Shown in pieces: positions 32,417 through 44,262 of a DNA stretch of 64,000 bases (positions are counted from its first letter, which is position 1; each line of letters opens with the position of its first letter). A program made the position numbers and the translations under genes. The notes under the pieces were generated by a model. It was not told the origin of the DNA, searched no databases, and saw nothing but the letters and a program-made list of their open reading frames with translations. This stretch comes from Pisolithus tinctorius (Eukaryota; Basidiomycota; Agaricomycetes; Boletales; Pisolithaceae): NCBI GenBank assembly GCA_024663395.1, contig JANFAH010000005.1, positions 124,001-188,000 on the forward strand, given 5' to 3'.

Positions 32417-34017
32417 ATGGAAATCCTGCTCTCTTCCTCGTCGAGCGCAAGTCTTAATGGTCATGGCACTCCTAGTAACGGTCTCGAAACCCCAATACAA
32501 AACCAGCAAAACCTTCCATGTGACTCGGTTGCAGTATCTCCTCTCCCCACCTCTAATGGGTATTCGCAGTGAGTATTGCCCAGAGTGTGCTTTCTTTCCC
32601 GATCATCTTGCTGGATCTTATCATTCATGGCTGCGCTCCGTGTTTTGCACACGGGAAAATCATGAAACTGCCACCCTTTTTGTAGTAGAGCACTTAACTC
32701 GCACAACGAAGAAATTATACATCATCTCTATCATGCAGGCTTTCAGACCGGCGTGAGTACCACCGTTTTAGTTTAGAAAATACCCCAAATTAACTTTCCC
32801 CCATGTGATACAGCACTACGCCGACACTATCCTTGTGAGTTCGTTGTTCATTTAATCTACGAAGAAGGGGCATCAATCGTTTCGTCTGAGTTTAGAACGT
32901 CCGCCAGAACTCGTATCGTCTTCACGCCATAATCCTCTCGCGGTCACCATTCCTCGCACATTTAATGTCCACTTCCCCCCCAGCAGGTGGCCAACGCGTA
33001 ATATATGTACAACTAGACAACGAACCAGAAGTCACGCAAGAGGTGGGCATTTATTCTACGTGAACCATTGGTCCGTTCCTTGTGTGCCACCCTGGGTGGC
33101 GATGAATATACCCCTTGTCGGTATTTGTAAATTACCCCCCGGGTACTAGTAGTTGAGGACCCTTATCTCTTACAACTACCGTTCCGGGGGTCCGCATTGG
33201 ACATTTTCATTGACGTAGCTGTTACTAGATTTGACAGGCTAATCGCTGCATTCACAGGGTTTCGTCATAGGTATCACACTGATGGGTCTTCGTCCGTCAC
33301 GGGTCACTCATTATTTGTCATTTTGTCAGCGCTTGGTTACCTTTACTCATCTGTTTCCATCGATCTTATCCGGCCCGACAATTCACGAGGCGTTCTGGCG
33401 GCCGGTTGCCTACTGGGGGGTATGGATGACCTCTGTGTGTACGCGTACGAAAGTTGCAGGCAGTCCATCAATGTGGAAACGATTCATGAATGGCTCGAAT
33501 TCGTTGACAACATTCCTGGCTCAGACGGATCACTCGACCCCGAACAACAAACCCTAACATCCGTATTTGGTCAATACGCGCGGAGGTTGCGAGATGATGT
33601 ATTCCACTTTCTCGTGGATACCCTTCCCAACGTGTTGGAAGTAAATTCATCCGCTGTCTCCGAATCTGGCTCGTCACAGGGCAGGTCGGGACGAGAGACC
33701 TTACTTCAGATATTTTCCCTCGTGCCCTTCGACATGTTCAAGGCGGCTGTTGAGTCCCCGGCCTTCCAAATAGGTACGGCTTCGTTTTCCTCACGTTGGT
33801 CCGACTTGCTATAATCTTACCCGCTACATTAGGTTCAGATCAAAGTCGTTTTAAATTTGCAAAGGACGCCGTAGAGCTGAGAAAAAAGGGCATTGCGCGG
33901 GGTCGTGGAGCAGAAGAGACGGTCGTACTTGCCTTTGGTGGTAGTCACATGGGTGAAAGTGCTGTCCATGTCACTCGCAAGATACGAAAACGGCCGCTGT
34001 GGAAGGTTAACTCTTAA
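32417..34017 (+). CDS. BTB/POZ-domain protein (conserved basidiomycete family)
   Basis: Ser-rich N-terminus from ATG 32417 (MEILLSSSSSASLNGHGTP). Short exons then encode LNSHNEEIIHHLYHAGFQTG, HYADTIL and NSYRLHAIILSRSPFLAHLM, the BTB core. After VQLDNEPEVTQE a long intron (about 33042-33259) and a micro-exon for GFVIA lead to LGYLYSSVSIDLIRP, RGVLAAGCLLGGMDDLCVYA, FGQYARRLRDDVFHFLVDTL, FSLVPFDMFKAAVESPAFQ, RFKFAKDAVELRKKG, VVLAFGGSHMGESAVHV and RKRPLWKVNS. Stop TAA 34015-34017. The family is well conserved among mushrooms and appears intact here; its cellular role is not known to me. It starts about 195 bp after the NTAQ1 stop, on the same strand. Confidence 0.85.
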
Positions 34018-34537
34018 GCCACCGACGTGCTGTTTTCGACTATACTGCGTTATGTTAGGTTTAGTTGATCAATGATCCCACGCCATGTGTTGATTTCATC
34101 CAAACTCTGCATCAATATTGTTGGCGTTGGCCAAGGCCATGAACGGAGCACTCCTTAGTGATACAGCATGGATGGCCTTGACTACGATGAATTCCTTGAG
34201 ATGCCCCTACAAGGTAGGTGCCCGTTTTAGCTTTTAACGCGCTGATAGCCACGAACCTAGCGTGATGCACGAAGCCGGGTAATTAAACAATCACGAGCCC
34301 CCGCGTTTCCCCAAGACGGGTGCTTTTCAGTAATTTTCTATTCGCTCCACCTAGGGGGGGTCTTCCTGTACTGGCTGTAAGCCAATATCGATAAGGTATT
34401 ATTTTATTTTCTAGTTTTCATCCGTCCGGTGGTCGCGAGGGGGCCTCTGACGAAACCGGGGAAGCACTTGCAATGTCCGCAGGGTATATGAAGCCTTGCG
34501 AAGTTCATGAATTACCAGTCAAACAACCCACTTCACC
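34018..34537. other. Intergenic between BTB and DUF6593 genes
   Basis: About 0.5 kb. A short open stretch after ATG 34168 (MDGLDYDEFLEMPLQ) followed by gtaggt could be an upstream exon of the next gene, but I could not join it convincingly. Confidence 0.45.
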
Positions 34538-35231
34538 ATGTCTGCTTTCCCCTACTTAGTTTTCTTCACTGGCCGCGATGATCCCCGTGATTGCATGGTC
34601 ATCGGAGAAGATGAGAAGCACGTCTTCTTCGAATTTGAGACCACGGACATGTGCACCACGGTAGGCACCGTCGTTGGCTGTGCCACGTCAGTCGTGAACC
34701 CGCCCCCTTCTGCTGCAGATTTTTAGCGACAGACAACCCGCTGTTGCCCTCCATTGGGCAGGCGGCCATTCCGGACTCGGGTCTGCGCAATTCCTGACAC
34801 TCGGACAGTCCAGAGAGATCCCCATAGAACGTCTCATCATGCCGGGATCCAGTCCCAAGTAATTCTCAAATTCTCTTGTCCCCCCTCTCAGTCGTTGACG
34901 TACCGTTTGTCAGTGCCCGCCAGTTCGTCTCCGCTACCGACGACCGAATGTATGAATGGCGTCGGTCATATGAAGACCCTACATCATACGAAGTACGTTG
35001 ACATCTGGTTCTATGTAGGTGCAGACAACTCACTGTTCGCTGTCACTGTCAGCTGTGGGCAGGCCCAAATCTGAATGTACAAATTGCCACATTCCATAAG
35101 TTCGACCATTCGACTCCCGTCGGCATGTCACACGGGACCCTTCAATATTGCTTCACGAATGGGCTGCTCTTGATTGAAGCACTCGTGACGCTGAATCTTA
35201 ACCGTTGGCTTGACTTGAATATGACCGGGTA
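34538..35231 (+). CDS. DUF6593-family protein
   Basis: ATG 34538 (MSAFPYLVFFTGRDDPRDCM). Exons 34538-34660, 34719-34858 and 34914-34992, then one or two further exons ending at TAA 35229-35231. Recognisable pieces: HVFFEFETTDMCTT, FSDRQPAVALHWAGGHSGLG, MPGSSPKNARQFVSATDDRM and MYEWRRSYEDPTSYE, the order and spacing of the small DUF6593 domain common in basidiomycetes. The C-terminal exon encodes HSTPVGMSHGTLQY and LLLIEALVTLNLNRWLDLN. The biochemical function is unknown. The exon between 34993 and 35070 is uncertain. Confidence 0.7.
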
Positions 35232-35387
35232 ACGAGAGGACTACATAACAACACGATAAGGGAACCAACATATCCCAGAATATTAAACAGAGATGATATG
35301 AGCACTGTATGTAATCCAATATCAAGACAACCAAGAATACCATATACCACACAATATGCATATGCTATCAGTAAACCGATCAAGCAC

Positions 35388-38300
35388 TCAAGGGTCCCTC
35401 ATCGCGCCAAGCAGCTGTTCAAGTCTTTCCTCAACCGTCCAGTGACCATCGCCACCAGACTGGAAGGAACTCGGACTCGAGCGATCAGAATGGTGATTGG
35501 GAATAAAGTTGAAGGAACCACTGTCCATTCCTTGAGAAAGATTTTCTATAAGTCGACCAATTTGCGCAGACGAGCTATAATAAATCTGGGGCGCAGGTGA
35601 TGGGTGTTGGGCTAAATTTGATATGTTGTATCGGCCTACCTTCGTCTCCGGACGGTTCTTGCCCTGATATGCCTTTTTCAGCGAGAACGAGGAGCTGCTA
35701 CCCTTTGACGTCGAACGCGCATGTTCCTTGACAAATATTTGCACATCATCTCTGTTCTCCCGCGCGCAATCGGGTGAACTTGTCCTGCTGGCATTAAATG
35801 ACTCGACATCATCTTCCCGTAGACCATTCACGATAGACCTTGACGAAGAATAAGTCCCGCATACGGCAAAAAGTATACGCAAGTCACCTACCAGATCGTC
35901 TCCCCATTGGCCATCTCAACGACCTCAACCGCAGTTCCCTCCTGAGTGGCTGTGCTATCATGACCACGTTCCCGACCTGAATCGTCCACGAGGGTGGATG
36001 CATGCTTGTTCTCACCAGAGTACATGTCATAACTGATCCACAAGGAAATGGTTAGATAGAAACCCTGGGACGGGATAGATCACTCACAGCGACTCGTACG
36101 CAGAGTTCGACTTTTCCGTCGTGACACCTCCAGTGGGTCCACGGAGAAGCGCCTCGGCTTGTGCGGTGATAGAGGTTGCCATCGACGGTACAGGTGGTGA
36201 GCGGTCTGTTGACAGGCGCCGAGCACCGTTTGTCTTCGGAGGTGGTGGCGTTGGTGCCCGATCATGCACAGACCGGGCTGACTGCGCCGAAGTTGCACTG
36301 CTAGAGCGGCGATGCTTCTTCATAGAATGCCTCCGGGAACTTTGGCTCGCATCGACTTTGGAGGTTCTAAAGTCCGAGGGAAAGATGAGTGTCCTTCGAA
36401 CTACTGCGGGGCTTTCAACGCCTTGGTCGGATGGTGTGGAATTTACGGGTTTTCGCATTGTCATGGCTCTCACGGTCCTGTCGTCTGCGCCATTCACAGT
36501 GCTGTTAACGTCATCGTTCGGTTTATCTTCGGGTGTAACGGAGAGGGTTTGATCGACGTTATCGGCCACTGGCCTAGTAGGTGTCGGTGATTTAGTCCCA
36601 CGTGCGGCACGAGATCCTGCAGACAAACCCCAACCCGTTGCACGCGACACAGACGTCGAACGAGCAAGCAAGTCATTCAATGCCACTTTGTCTAGCCCAA
36701 GATTTGAGGCAGCGTCGAAGAGTTGTTTCACGGCTGCGGAATCCATTTCGCTGTTAAGTGCGGCTGTGACGGTAGCTGGACGGGCAGTCGCCTCCGCTGA
36801 CGAAGACCCGCCAGACTTCATCGACAGGGTAGCCACAGAATTCCCGCGATGAGACGATGCCGATGCCGTAGGCGAAGGGTCAGAAGGCGATGTCCGAGAA
36901 CGGTTGCTAGAGTGACTATCTCCATGGGTTTCGCTAGTTTTGGGTTTCCGAAAACGTGCGATCAATCCTTTCAGACCAGGTGTCGTTGTCGAAGCTTGGG
37001 TGTTAGATGGAGGAATCTTGGACTTCGCAGGGTCGGGTGGACTAAATTTAGGGAGTGTAGGGCGTCTACGGAGGCCTGAGGAAGTGTTGTTTTGGGCTTG
37101 CTGATCAGTAGGTGGGGATGAGATTTCCTCCACGCTGGAGACCGCAGGTTTCACCCGCAACGTATCCCTGAAGCGTCTCACGCGCTGTGTAATGCCAAGA
37201 GATGATTGGGTATTGGAAGGCGGAGTTGTGCCAGCCTGTGGCAAGGGTATCGTCTCCATACTGGTTGGAGCAGAGACCAAAACCGGAGTAGATATCTGGC
37301 TCGGACTTATTCTTTTACGGGTCACAGACACCATCGAAGAGTTAGCCTCCGTAAACTTCTGCCCTGAAGTTGTTTTCATAAGAGCAGCTGTGGCGGCCTC
37401 CGCCTTGCGCTGTACTTCCTTCTCCAACTCATATTTGTCAATTGATCTAGGGTCCTGAACCGAAGTGGAACGTTGTAGGTTAGGGTTAGGACTTGGAGAA
37501 GACGCAAGGGGTATGTGTTCAGGTTGTGGGGACGTAATGGCAGGGGGATTAACCTCTTCTTCGTCCGGGTAAGGAACGTGGGGCAAAATTGCCTCCACGG
37601 TAAGCGAGACCGACGAGGAGGATGGTTCGGGTTCATGTGTCAATGTTGGTTCAACAACTCCATTATCCTCTTCCTCGGTCCCAAAGCCCAAGGCACGTGC
37701 GAGATCGCGATTTCTTCGCGTGGTAGGGGAAACTTCGGAGGGGGGCTTGCTCTCGACCTTGTCGTCTATAGTGAGGGTAATCGGTGGTATACTACCCACT
37801 ACGGACTCCAGAAGAGCATTGGCTTTGGCATTGTTGTCCGGGGCAGGTGAGCGGGTACCGGGAGTTGCACTTTGAACCGGTTGCGGGCTAGCTACCTGTA
37901 CCAAGTATTAGAGACTGCAAGCGTCATTTAGATACAACCGTAAATTACCCGGCTCTCTTTGCCATTCACAGAATAGTTTGACTGTGAGGTCGACGGCCTG
38001 CGCCTGCGCAATGAGTTGGCTCGTTCCCGCGTGTCAGGGTAACTGGACTTTTGAACCGCAGCTCCAACAAGCCTTTCTTGGATGGCGAAGAAGTCGGACT
38101 TCGTCAGTCCCGCATAACGTCTTACGATGTCTTCGAAATCACATCCTTCTTGTGAACTGCTAGGAGTGGTAGAATTCGACTTATCGAGGTCATGCCACGC
38201 GGGCTGCGCCTGGCCTACGCCGTTAATGAAAATACCTGCGGTCTGGCGTTTTGCCTGGCCGCTCTCCGAATGGTAGCTTGACCCAGTAGATTCCAATGAA

Positions 38301-40370
38301 GAACGAGAAGAATTGGCTAAAGGAGAAAGCGAGAGTTGAGAGGAGCCTAAAGAGAAGTTTGATGCATGTTGTTTCGAAGTACGCGAAATGACGGGATTTG
38401 GGTCAGAAGAGGTGAATGCAGGCGAGGCGACATTACGGGATTGTGTAGGCGTTGGAGAACGGAGGGTATGGCTTGAAGACAAAGGCGAACCAACGTCATA
38501 ACCAGAGAGACTTGAGGGCGAACGATACTCCACCGAAACAGCGGGGCTGGCTGATCGGCTCCACTTCGTCGAAACCGAATTAGGCGTGACTGGGGCATCC
38601 GAAGGGTGGGTAGACATGGTCAACGACTTGGAAGAGTCCGCGTAAACTGAAAAATCGGTGTCTGTCAAACTTCCGTTTCGGCTGTGCATTGATCTACTTT
38701 CGGACTTGCCGGCAGGCCCGACATTCCACGTGACGTTGGAAGGCGTGCTGGGCCGGGGGGAAACAGCCATTGGCTGAAAAGTAGTGCTGGTCAAGGGCGA
38801 TACCGGTCGCCTTCGCAGGAAGAGAGATGAGCCAGGACCCTCTTGCTCAGTACCGCTGGTACTGTCGCGCTGACTTTCATCTGGCGTCCGCCTTCCGGTA
38901 AGGTTCCTCGGTGAGTAGGGGGTCGAAGACGTGTAAGGGGGGGAAGTGGGCCGAGGGGTGCTACGGGATGCGTCAGAACCACGTCTGAGTGGGCCTGACG
39001 TAAATGAAGTTGACGAGAGTTGAGACACGTGCCCGTTCTGATTGGGTGACATCGCACGGGGTGTAGTGGAGTGCGAGCGGATATCATCGTCGAGTATGGG
39101 ATCGCGCGGAGTCATGGGGCGAGGCATTCCCGGTACATAGCCCGGCAGGCGAGGCGAAGTTGCCCCGGGACGTCCAGTAGGAATGGGTGACATTCGGTGA
39201 GTACTTGGGTCAACGACAATCTGTTTGTCGGAGGATATTGCGGTCCCTGCCTCATAGTGGAGGTGCGTGGATGAATGGTTCTGGATGCCATATGGTGAGA
39301 GGTTTGAAAACGATATTTGGTCTTACCCTTACCAATGTGCCAATTTCCGCTTGGTCTCGTGTGTCATTGGAAACGCGTTCGCGGTCGGTATCAGGACGAG
39401 GTGTTCGACTTGTGCGTGGCATGACGATTTCATCTTCCGCTTCCTCTTCTATCTCCTTAAATACTTGAGCTACGGCCGCGGACGTCCGTTGACAACTTGC
39501 AGTGCTCGAGCCTTCCAACGTATGAGGATGGTCCCCACTCTCGGCTCGTGGAGGCACGTCTTCGTTGGATGATACAAGTGATACTGAACGTGCAACAGGT
39601 GTCTTCTCATTTGGGCTCGAGGGTGTCGAGGAGTCATGTCCACTCTCTTCGGGAGTTACAGGCCTCAGACTGTCTGAGGATATCAAAGATGCTCCCTCTC
39701 GTAAACTCTGGCTAGAGTCGGTGGGTGTGATGGATGCAGCACTTCTGTTACTCCCACTCTTTTGTGATATAGAACGGAGGTAGGAATAATCTCGAAGGCG
39801 TCCGGAAGAAAACAAATTGTTGCTATATCGCTTAGCGGACCTCGAGCTTGGTGACGAAGTTGGTGAAGAAGCAGGGTATGTTGACGAGCTTGACGTGTTA
39901 TTAGAATAATTGGACGAGCGCTCGGGGGTATAATCAGACTCTGCGCCAGATCCTGCGGACATACTGGGAGCGTTAGGTTCATGGTGGTCAGTTTTGTTGG
40001 ATGTCGTGCTCTTGGAGCGAATACGGCCGAGTGTCTCGAGAAGCATGTCTTCTTCAGTTTCGGATATCTGGTCGGGACCGCCCCTGGCTCTCTGGACTGC
40101 GAAGCGTTGCCTCAAGTCCTCCAGAGAGACGGGGTCACCGGTTGGGGTACGGAGGAGTGTGAAACGGCGTGCAAGTCTGAATCGGCATTTGAATCAATGC
40201 CGATGCCTGGAAGCGAACAAGTGAACCTTACTCTGGGAGGATGAGGGAAGTGCGGAAGTGTTCTGCTGAAGGGAGCTCTGGGGGCCGGTCGGTGTCGTAG
40301 GAGACTATGGAGGACGAGGAACTGTGGGCGATTTGGCTGGGAGCGTCGGACTTTTTCCTACGGTTACGCG
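35388..40370 (-). CDS. Large Ser/Pro-rich low-complexity protein, conserved in basidiomycetes
   Basis: Five large exons on the minus strand: about 40370-40221, 40190-39340, 39193-37955, 37890-36090 and 36030-35388 with short introns, some 1,500 residues. The protein is mostly disordered (Ser, Pro, Thr). Ordered, family-like islands occur at both ends: the N-terminal SRNRRKKSDAPSQ, HFRTSLILPE, RRFTLLRTPTGDPVSLEDL and RQRFAVQRARG, and the C-terminal EVVEMANGETIW, SIVNGLREDDVESFN, YYSSSAQIGRLIENLSQGMD and WTVEERLEQLLGAM. The family usually starts with Met before ATLSRNRRKK, whereas here the codon is ATT (about 40382), so the true start or a 5' exon is unresolved. The function is unknown; the layout suggests a scaffold or regulatory-subunit partner. 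Confidence 0.75.
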
Positions 40371-40382
40371 ACAGGGTTGCAA

Positions 40383-41173
40383 TGGGCGAAGATTATGGGC
40401 CGCACAGATTATTATGACATCGGGGCATGAGATGAATGAGATGGCGATAGACAAGAATTAGCAGTGGGATCGTACCGCAAACGATGCATTGGCACGAGTG
40501 CCCTCGTTTTGAACACGTTTGCTGTGACGGAGTCCCAGGATTAGATCTCAAGGTTTGGGAGACGAGGAGATGAGACCTCAGACAAGGAACGTGGTGAACA
40601 CGAGGAGTTGGTGTTTACGGGAACAAGGAACCTTGGAACCTGCTCCGAATGGCTCTCCTGACCCACACGGTGTTGTCAAAGTGCCTATCAAGCTAGTACG
40701 CCAGTAGTATGAATAAATGAATTGAAAGATAAGACAAGGATGGGCGCCGGAGATGACCAGCTTGAGTCTCGACTGGACACCGGCTGGATCAGAGGCTGCA
40801 CCTGTACCTTGCCGTGCCACGCCCACCCAGATCCATCCATAATTAATGGTACGATGGCCATAATATGTCATATACCACCCGTGCGCGGGGTGATCTGGTG
40901 CAGCAGTCCCCCTCCGCAAGCGACTCGCGTAGTAGCGTTTATTTTCGATCAAACAAATAACCAATGCCCGCACCTTGATCAAAAATCGATCGGGGACAAA
41001 CCGCGAGGCATTATCACCGCAACCTCACATGCGTATGTCTTATTACACTATCGCTACAATCACTCCTACCAATCTGGTTAGGCCTGCTTCCCATCGTCTA
41101 CGTCAAGTAGCATATCTGTGTCAGACAGAACTATCAGCATCGGAAAGGAGAGCTTATTTTGCTATCGGAGAAC
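40383..41173. other. Intergenic, no gene seen
   Basis: About 0.8 kb between the 5' end of the Ser/Pro-rich gene and the 3' end of the E2 gene. Short open frames only. Confidence 0.5.
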
Positions 41174-42222
41174 TCACTTCTTCGTGTGTTCCTTTGCTGT
41201 GGCCAAGAACTTGGCTTTGTCGTTTTTCAGCAACTACGAAACCGGAAGTAATGAATCAACGCGTTCCAACTACAAAGGGTCAAATGAGGTCCTCACTGCC
41301 GCAATATCTGGCTCAAATGGGTCATCTGCACTCGGGTTGTTCACCTTCTCCTGGATAACTGCTAGCACTGGAACGAGGTCGTCTCATTTCCGACAGACGG
41401 GGAAGCGATTTAAATCGGACGTACCAGTCGACAACGTGACGGAAGGTTTCCACTGGTAGGTTGGCAACGGTGTCCGCAATCCTTAGTTCAAGTGAGCAGG
41501 AAGTATCCGAGTGCTTACTTCGTCGCGGAGGATGGGTACACAGATATGACCTTCCTCGTTGATCCCCGGGTGATAGATCTTGGTTTGAAATACAACCTGC
41601 AATCACGATGAGTTTCGTAATATAACACGCGGTAGCAAGAGTGGAGGTGGGTAACAAAACAATTGAAAAGACTCTACATATGTCAATGTGAAAGGATGCG
41701 TGGTCGGCGTAAATGAAAAACGGACGGCTTCTCGGATGCACAAGGCACGCCTGAGGCGGAGATCATGGTACAAGTTCTTACAGGGGGTGACTTACGGTAG
41801 GTGCTTTGAACGGGAAGTTGGACGGCAGCTCGAGTTTGAAACGGAAGGTTCCACCCTTGTATGGAGTATCGGACTATGTATATAGGCGATCGGTGGTCTG
41901 GAACGGAGAACTCGTCCGAATGTCACTCACAGCCCCTTTCACGGCACAATTCCACACGAACAAATTATCGTTCTCCGGTTCGACAAAGATGCCCTACGTA
42001 AGTGTGTGCATGTCAGGTTACCTGGGCCGGCAATGTGGATCGAAGGGTGGTTATCATACGTACATCGATAGGTCTCTCTTTGATGTCTCTCAATTCCTAA
42101 GGGTATAATTGAATCGGTACTGCCACATGGAACAACGGCTGTACCTTTTGGATCCGTCTGCCTCACGGGTAAAGAATCAGCATCTCGATGTGCATGTGAG
42201 TTTCGTACCTAATAGCAGTCAT
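41174..42222 (-). CDS. Ubiquitin-conjugating enzyme E2
   Basis: Seven or more small exons, ATG 42222 to stop 41176-41174, 142 codons, a normal length for a UBC domain. Start: MTAIRRIQKELRDIKERPID; then FVWNCAVKGASDTPYKGGTF, FPFKAPTVVFQTKIYHPGIN and GHICVPILRDEWKPSVTL. The thioester Cys is Cys86 in GHICVP. The HPN motif reads HPG, which still precedes the active site at the usual distance. The C-terminal part (VIQEKVNNPSADDPFEPDIA, KFLATAKEHTKK) matches class I E2s. Compared with the usual TLSTVLAIIQEKV three residues are absent at a splice junction (TLSTVIQEKV), which might be an intron-boundary mis-reading. The closest subfamily cannot be decided by eye. Confidence 0.87.
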
Positions 42223-42350
42223 GATCGTTGCAGGAAGCCAAGTCCATATAGCCACTGCCCCGCCTATACCCCCTGAATATGGTAACATGTGTCGGAGTCA
42301 CGTGCCTCAATGTAGAGAAGTACTTGGGATGTCGACGAGCCCTGAAATCA
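42223..42350. promoter_or_regulatory. Divergent promoter of the E2 and ASH2 genes
   Basis: Only 128 bp separate the E2 start codon (minus strand) from the ASH2 start chosen here (42351). Both upstream regions must overlap, so the pair is likely to share control elements. An in-frame ATG at 42279 would narrow the gap to 56 bp. No specific binding site was recognised. Confidence 0.6.
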
Positions 42351-44262
42351 ATGGCGACCACCGGTTCCACGTCGCTGAACGTCCCCAATGAGTCCTCCAG
42401 ACAGTCCACGCCGGGTACCACTGCGAACAACCTCCACTATCCACCCAAGAAACGCAGACATGTTGCTAATACGGTCCCAGAACCATCCCCTACACCGTCC
42501 GACTCTGCTAATGGTAATAACGCAACTGCAACAGCCAACGTAACACTCCCCGCCCGTCACGACTTCTTCTCTCGTCCAAGACTCACGATATCCCGCTTTC
42601 CAACTTTTCAAGATACCCCTAATATCATCTACCACACCACCGAACAGCTCGCGATGAACAGACTCGGATTCCGCTACGTTCCTGCGGGCGTGGCACCGCT
42701 CGGTTCTGCTCTGCCATGTCGCACGATCGAAAGTGGCCCAGCGAAATTCCGTGTCAGCTGGGAAGATCGCAGCACCTTCATTAAGGTTACCCCGGACGGG
42801 CTAGGTTTGTTGGGCGAACGGGGCTTTCGCAGCGCGCGATGTAATGCCCCTATAAGAGAGGGTGCCTGGTATATGGAGGTACGTATTGAGTGCGGTGGCG
42901 GAGAGCGTCCTCCAGATGCACCAGACGTCAACATGCGCGAGGGAAGTCATGTCCGTCTTGGCTGGGCACGCAGAGAAGCACCATTGAACGGACCTGCGGG
43001 CTTGGACGGATATTCTTATGGATACCGGGACAAAACCGGCGACAAGGTTCATTTATCTAGGCCACGCACATATGGACATAGCTTTCGCAGCGGCGATGTT
43101 GTTGGGATGTACATATTTCTTCCCCCGCGACGCAAACCCGATCCTGCCGATCCTCACGACCCCGCGCATCTGAAGCGAGAGCGCATACCCATCGAGTTCA
43201 AAGGGCAGGAGTACTTCGAAAGTCTGGAGTACGCGCAGAGCAAAGAAATGATCGCTCTCATGGAGTATTCCAATAAAGCCTCCTCTACAGCCTCCCTCCC
43301 GCCTGTCCCCTCCAAGAAATCTGCAAATGCAAAGAGTCTACCCGAACGCAAAGGTCCAGGCCCAGAAACACCTGTACTACGCCCACTTCCACAGCTGCGA
43401 GGCTCGCACATAGCATTCTTCGTTAACGGAGAATGTCAAAAAGTCGCATTTAGCGATCTGTTTGACTACCTTCCATTGCGCAGGACGGCCGCGTCGCGCA
43501 AAGACAAAGAAAATTCGAAAAAAACGTGCTCGGGAAGGCGCACCACGGGAGCACAAGGAGAACCCATATGACGATGGCACCCTCGGATATTATCCGTTCA
43601 TATCCCTATTTAACTATGCTCGCGTGAGGATTAATCCAGGTCCAGACTTTGAATTCCCGCCTCCCCCGGATATCGAAGCACTGCTCCGAAAAGAAGATGA
43701 AGATATCAAACCCTCATGTGACCGCACCTGGCGGCCCATCTGTGAACGGTACCCCGAGTTCATGCAGGAGCAGTGGGATCTCGATGCACGAGAGGAGGAA
43801 GAAGCCAAAGTTGAAATGGCATTGAAGGCTGAGAGGCAAAAGGCTGAAGCAGCCAAGCAAGCACAAAAAGAGCGTAGGAAGCGGCAGACGGAGGCGAAGA
43901 AGCGGGCAAAAGAAGCTGAGACACGCCAGGCTAGCGTCAGGGCTATCTCCACATCTCGAACATCCACCGAACGGGAGCTTGTGGCCGACTTCGGTGACAA
44001 TTACAAACCTATCGTCTCTTCCCTGCTTGCGGCCACGATGCAGTTGCCCGAAGACATCGAGATGGCCCATTCCCCAGCGCCAACGACGACGCCCAGTATT
44101 GATTATCGTGTCCATGATGCAGGAAGTGAATACGAATCGGAACACGCGGATGGTGAAGTGGAGGTCGGTGACGGAGAGGGTGAGCAGTACGGAAATATGG
44201 ACGCGGAAAATAGGTCGGACGGTGTTCCATCGATAGACCTTGAGTTGGAAGAATTGCTGTGA
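42351..44262 (+). CDS. ASH2: Set1/COMPASS histone methyltransferase complex subunit Ash2 (SPRY domain)
   Basis: Ash2/Bre2 stimulates H3K4 methylation by Set1. The start MATTGSTSLNVPNESS is preferred because the upstream 24 codons look non-conserved. A disordered N-terminus with a basic KKRRH is followed by FRYVPAGVAPLGSALPCRTI and the SPRY domain: FIKVTPDGLGLLGERGFRSA, REGAWYMEVRIECGGGER, HVRLGWARREAPLNGPAGLD, YSYGYRDKTGDKVHLSRP, SFRSGDVVGMYIFLPP, HIAFFVNGECQKVAFSDLFD and, after the break, GYYPFISLFNYARVRINPGP. A charged coiled region (EEEEAKVEMALKAERQKAEA) and an acidic tail follow; stop TGA 44260-44262. A run of seven A at 43518-43524 shifts the frame, while six would read through. The partial duplicate at 47717-48477 has six A here, which supports a recent mutation or a sequence error. 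Confidence 0.9.

Noticed and set aside
42348..43052. Minus-strand open frames opposite ASH2
   Set aside because: Shadows of a high-GC coding region; the plus strand carries the SPRY domain.
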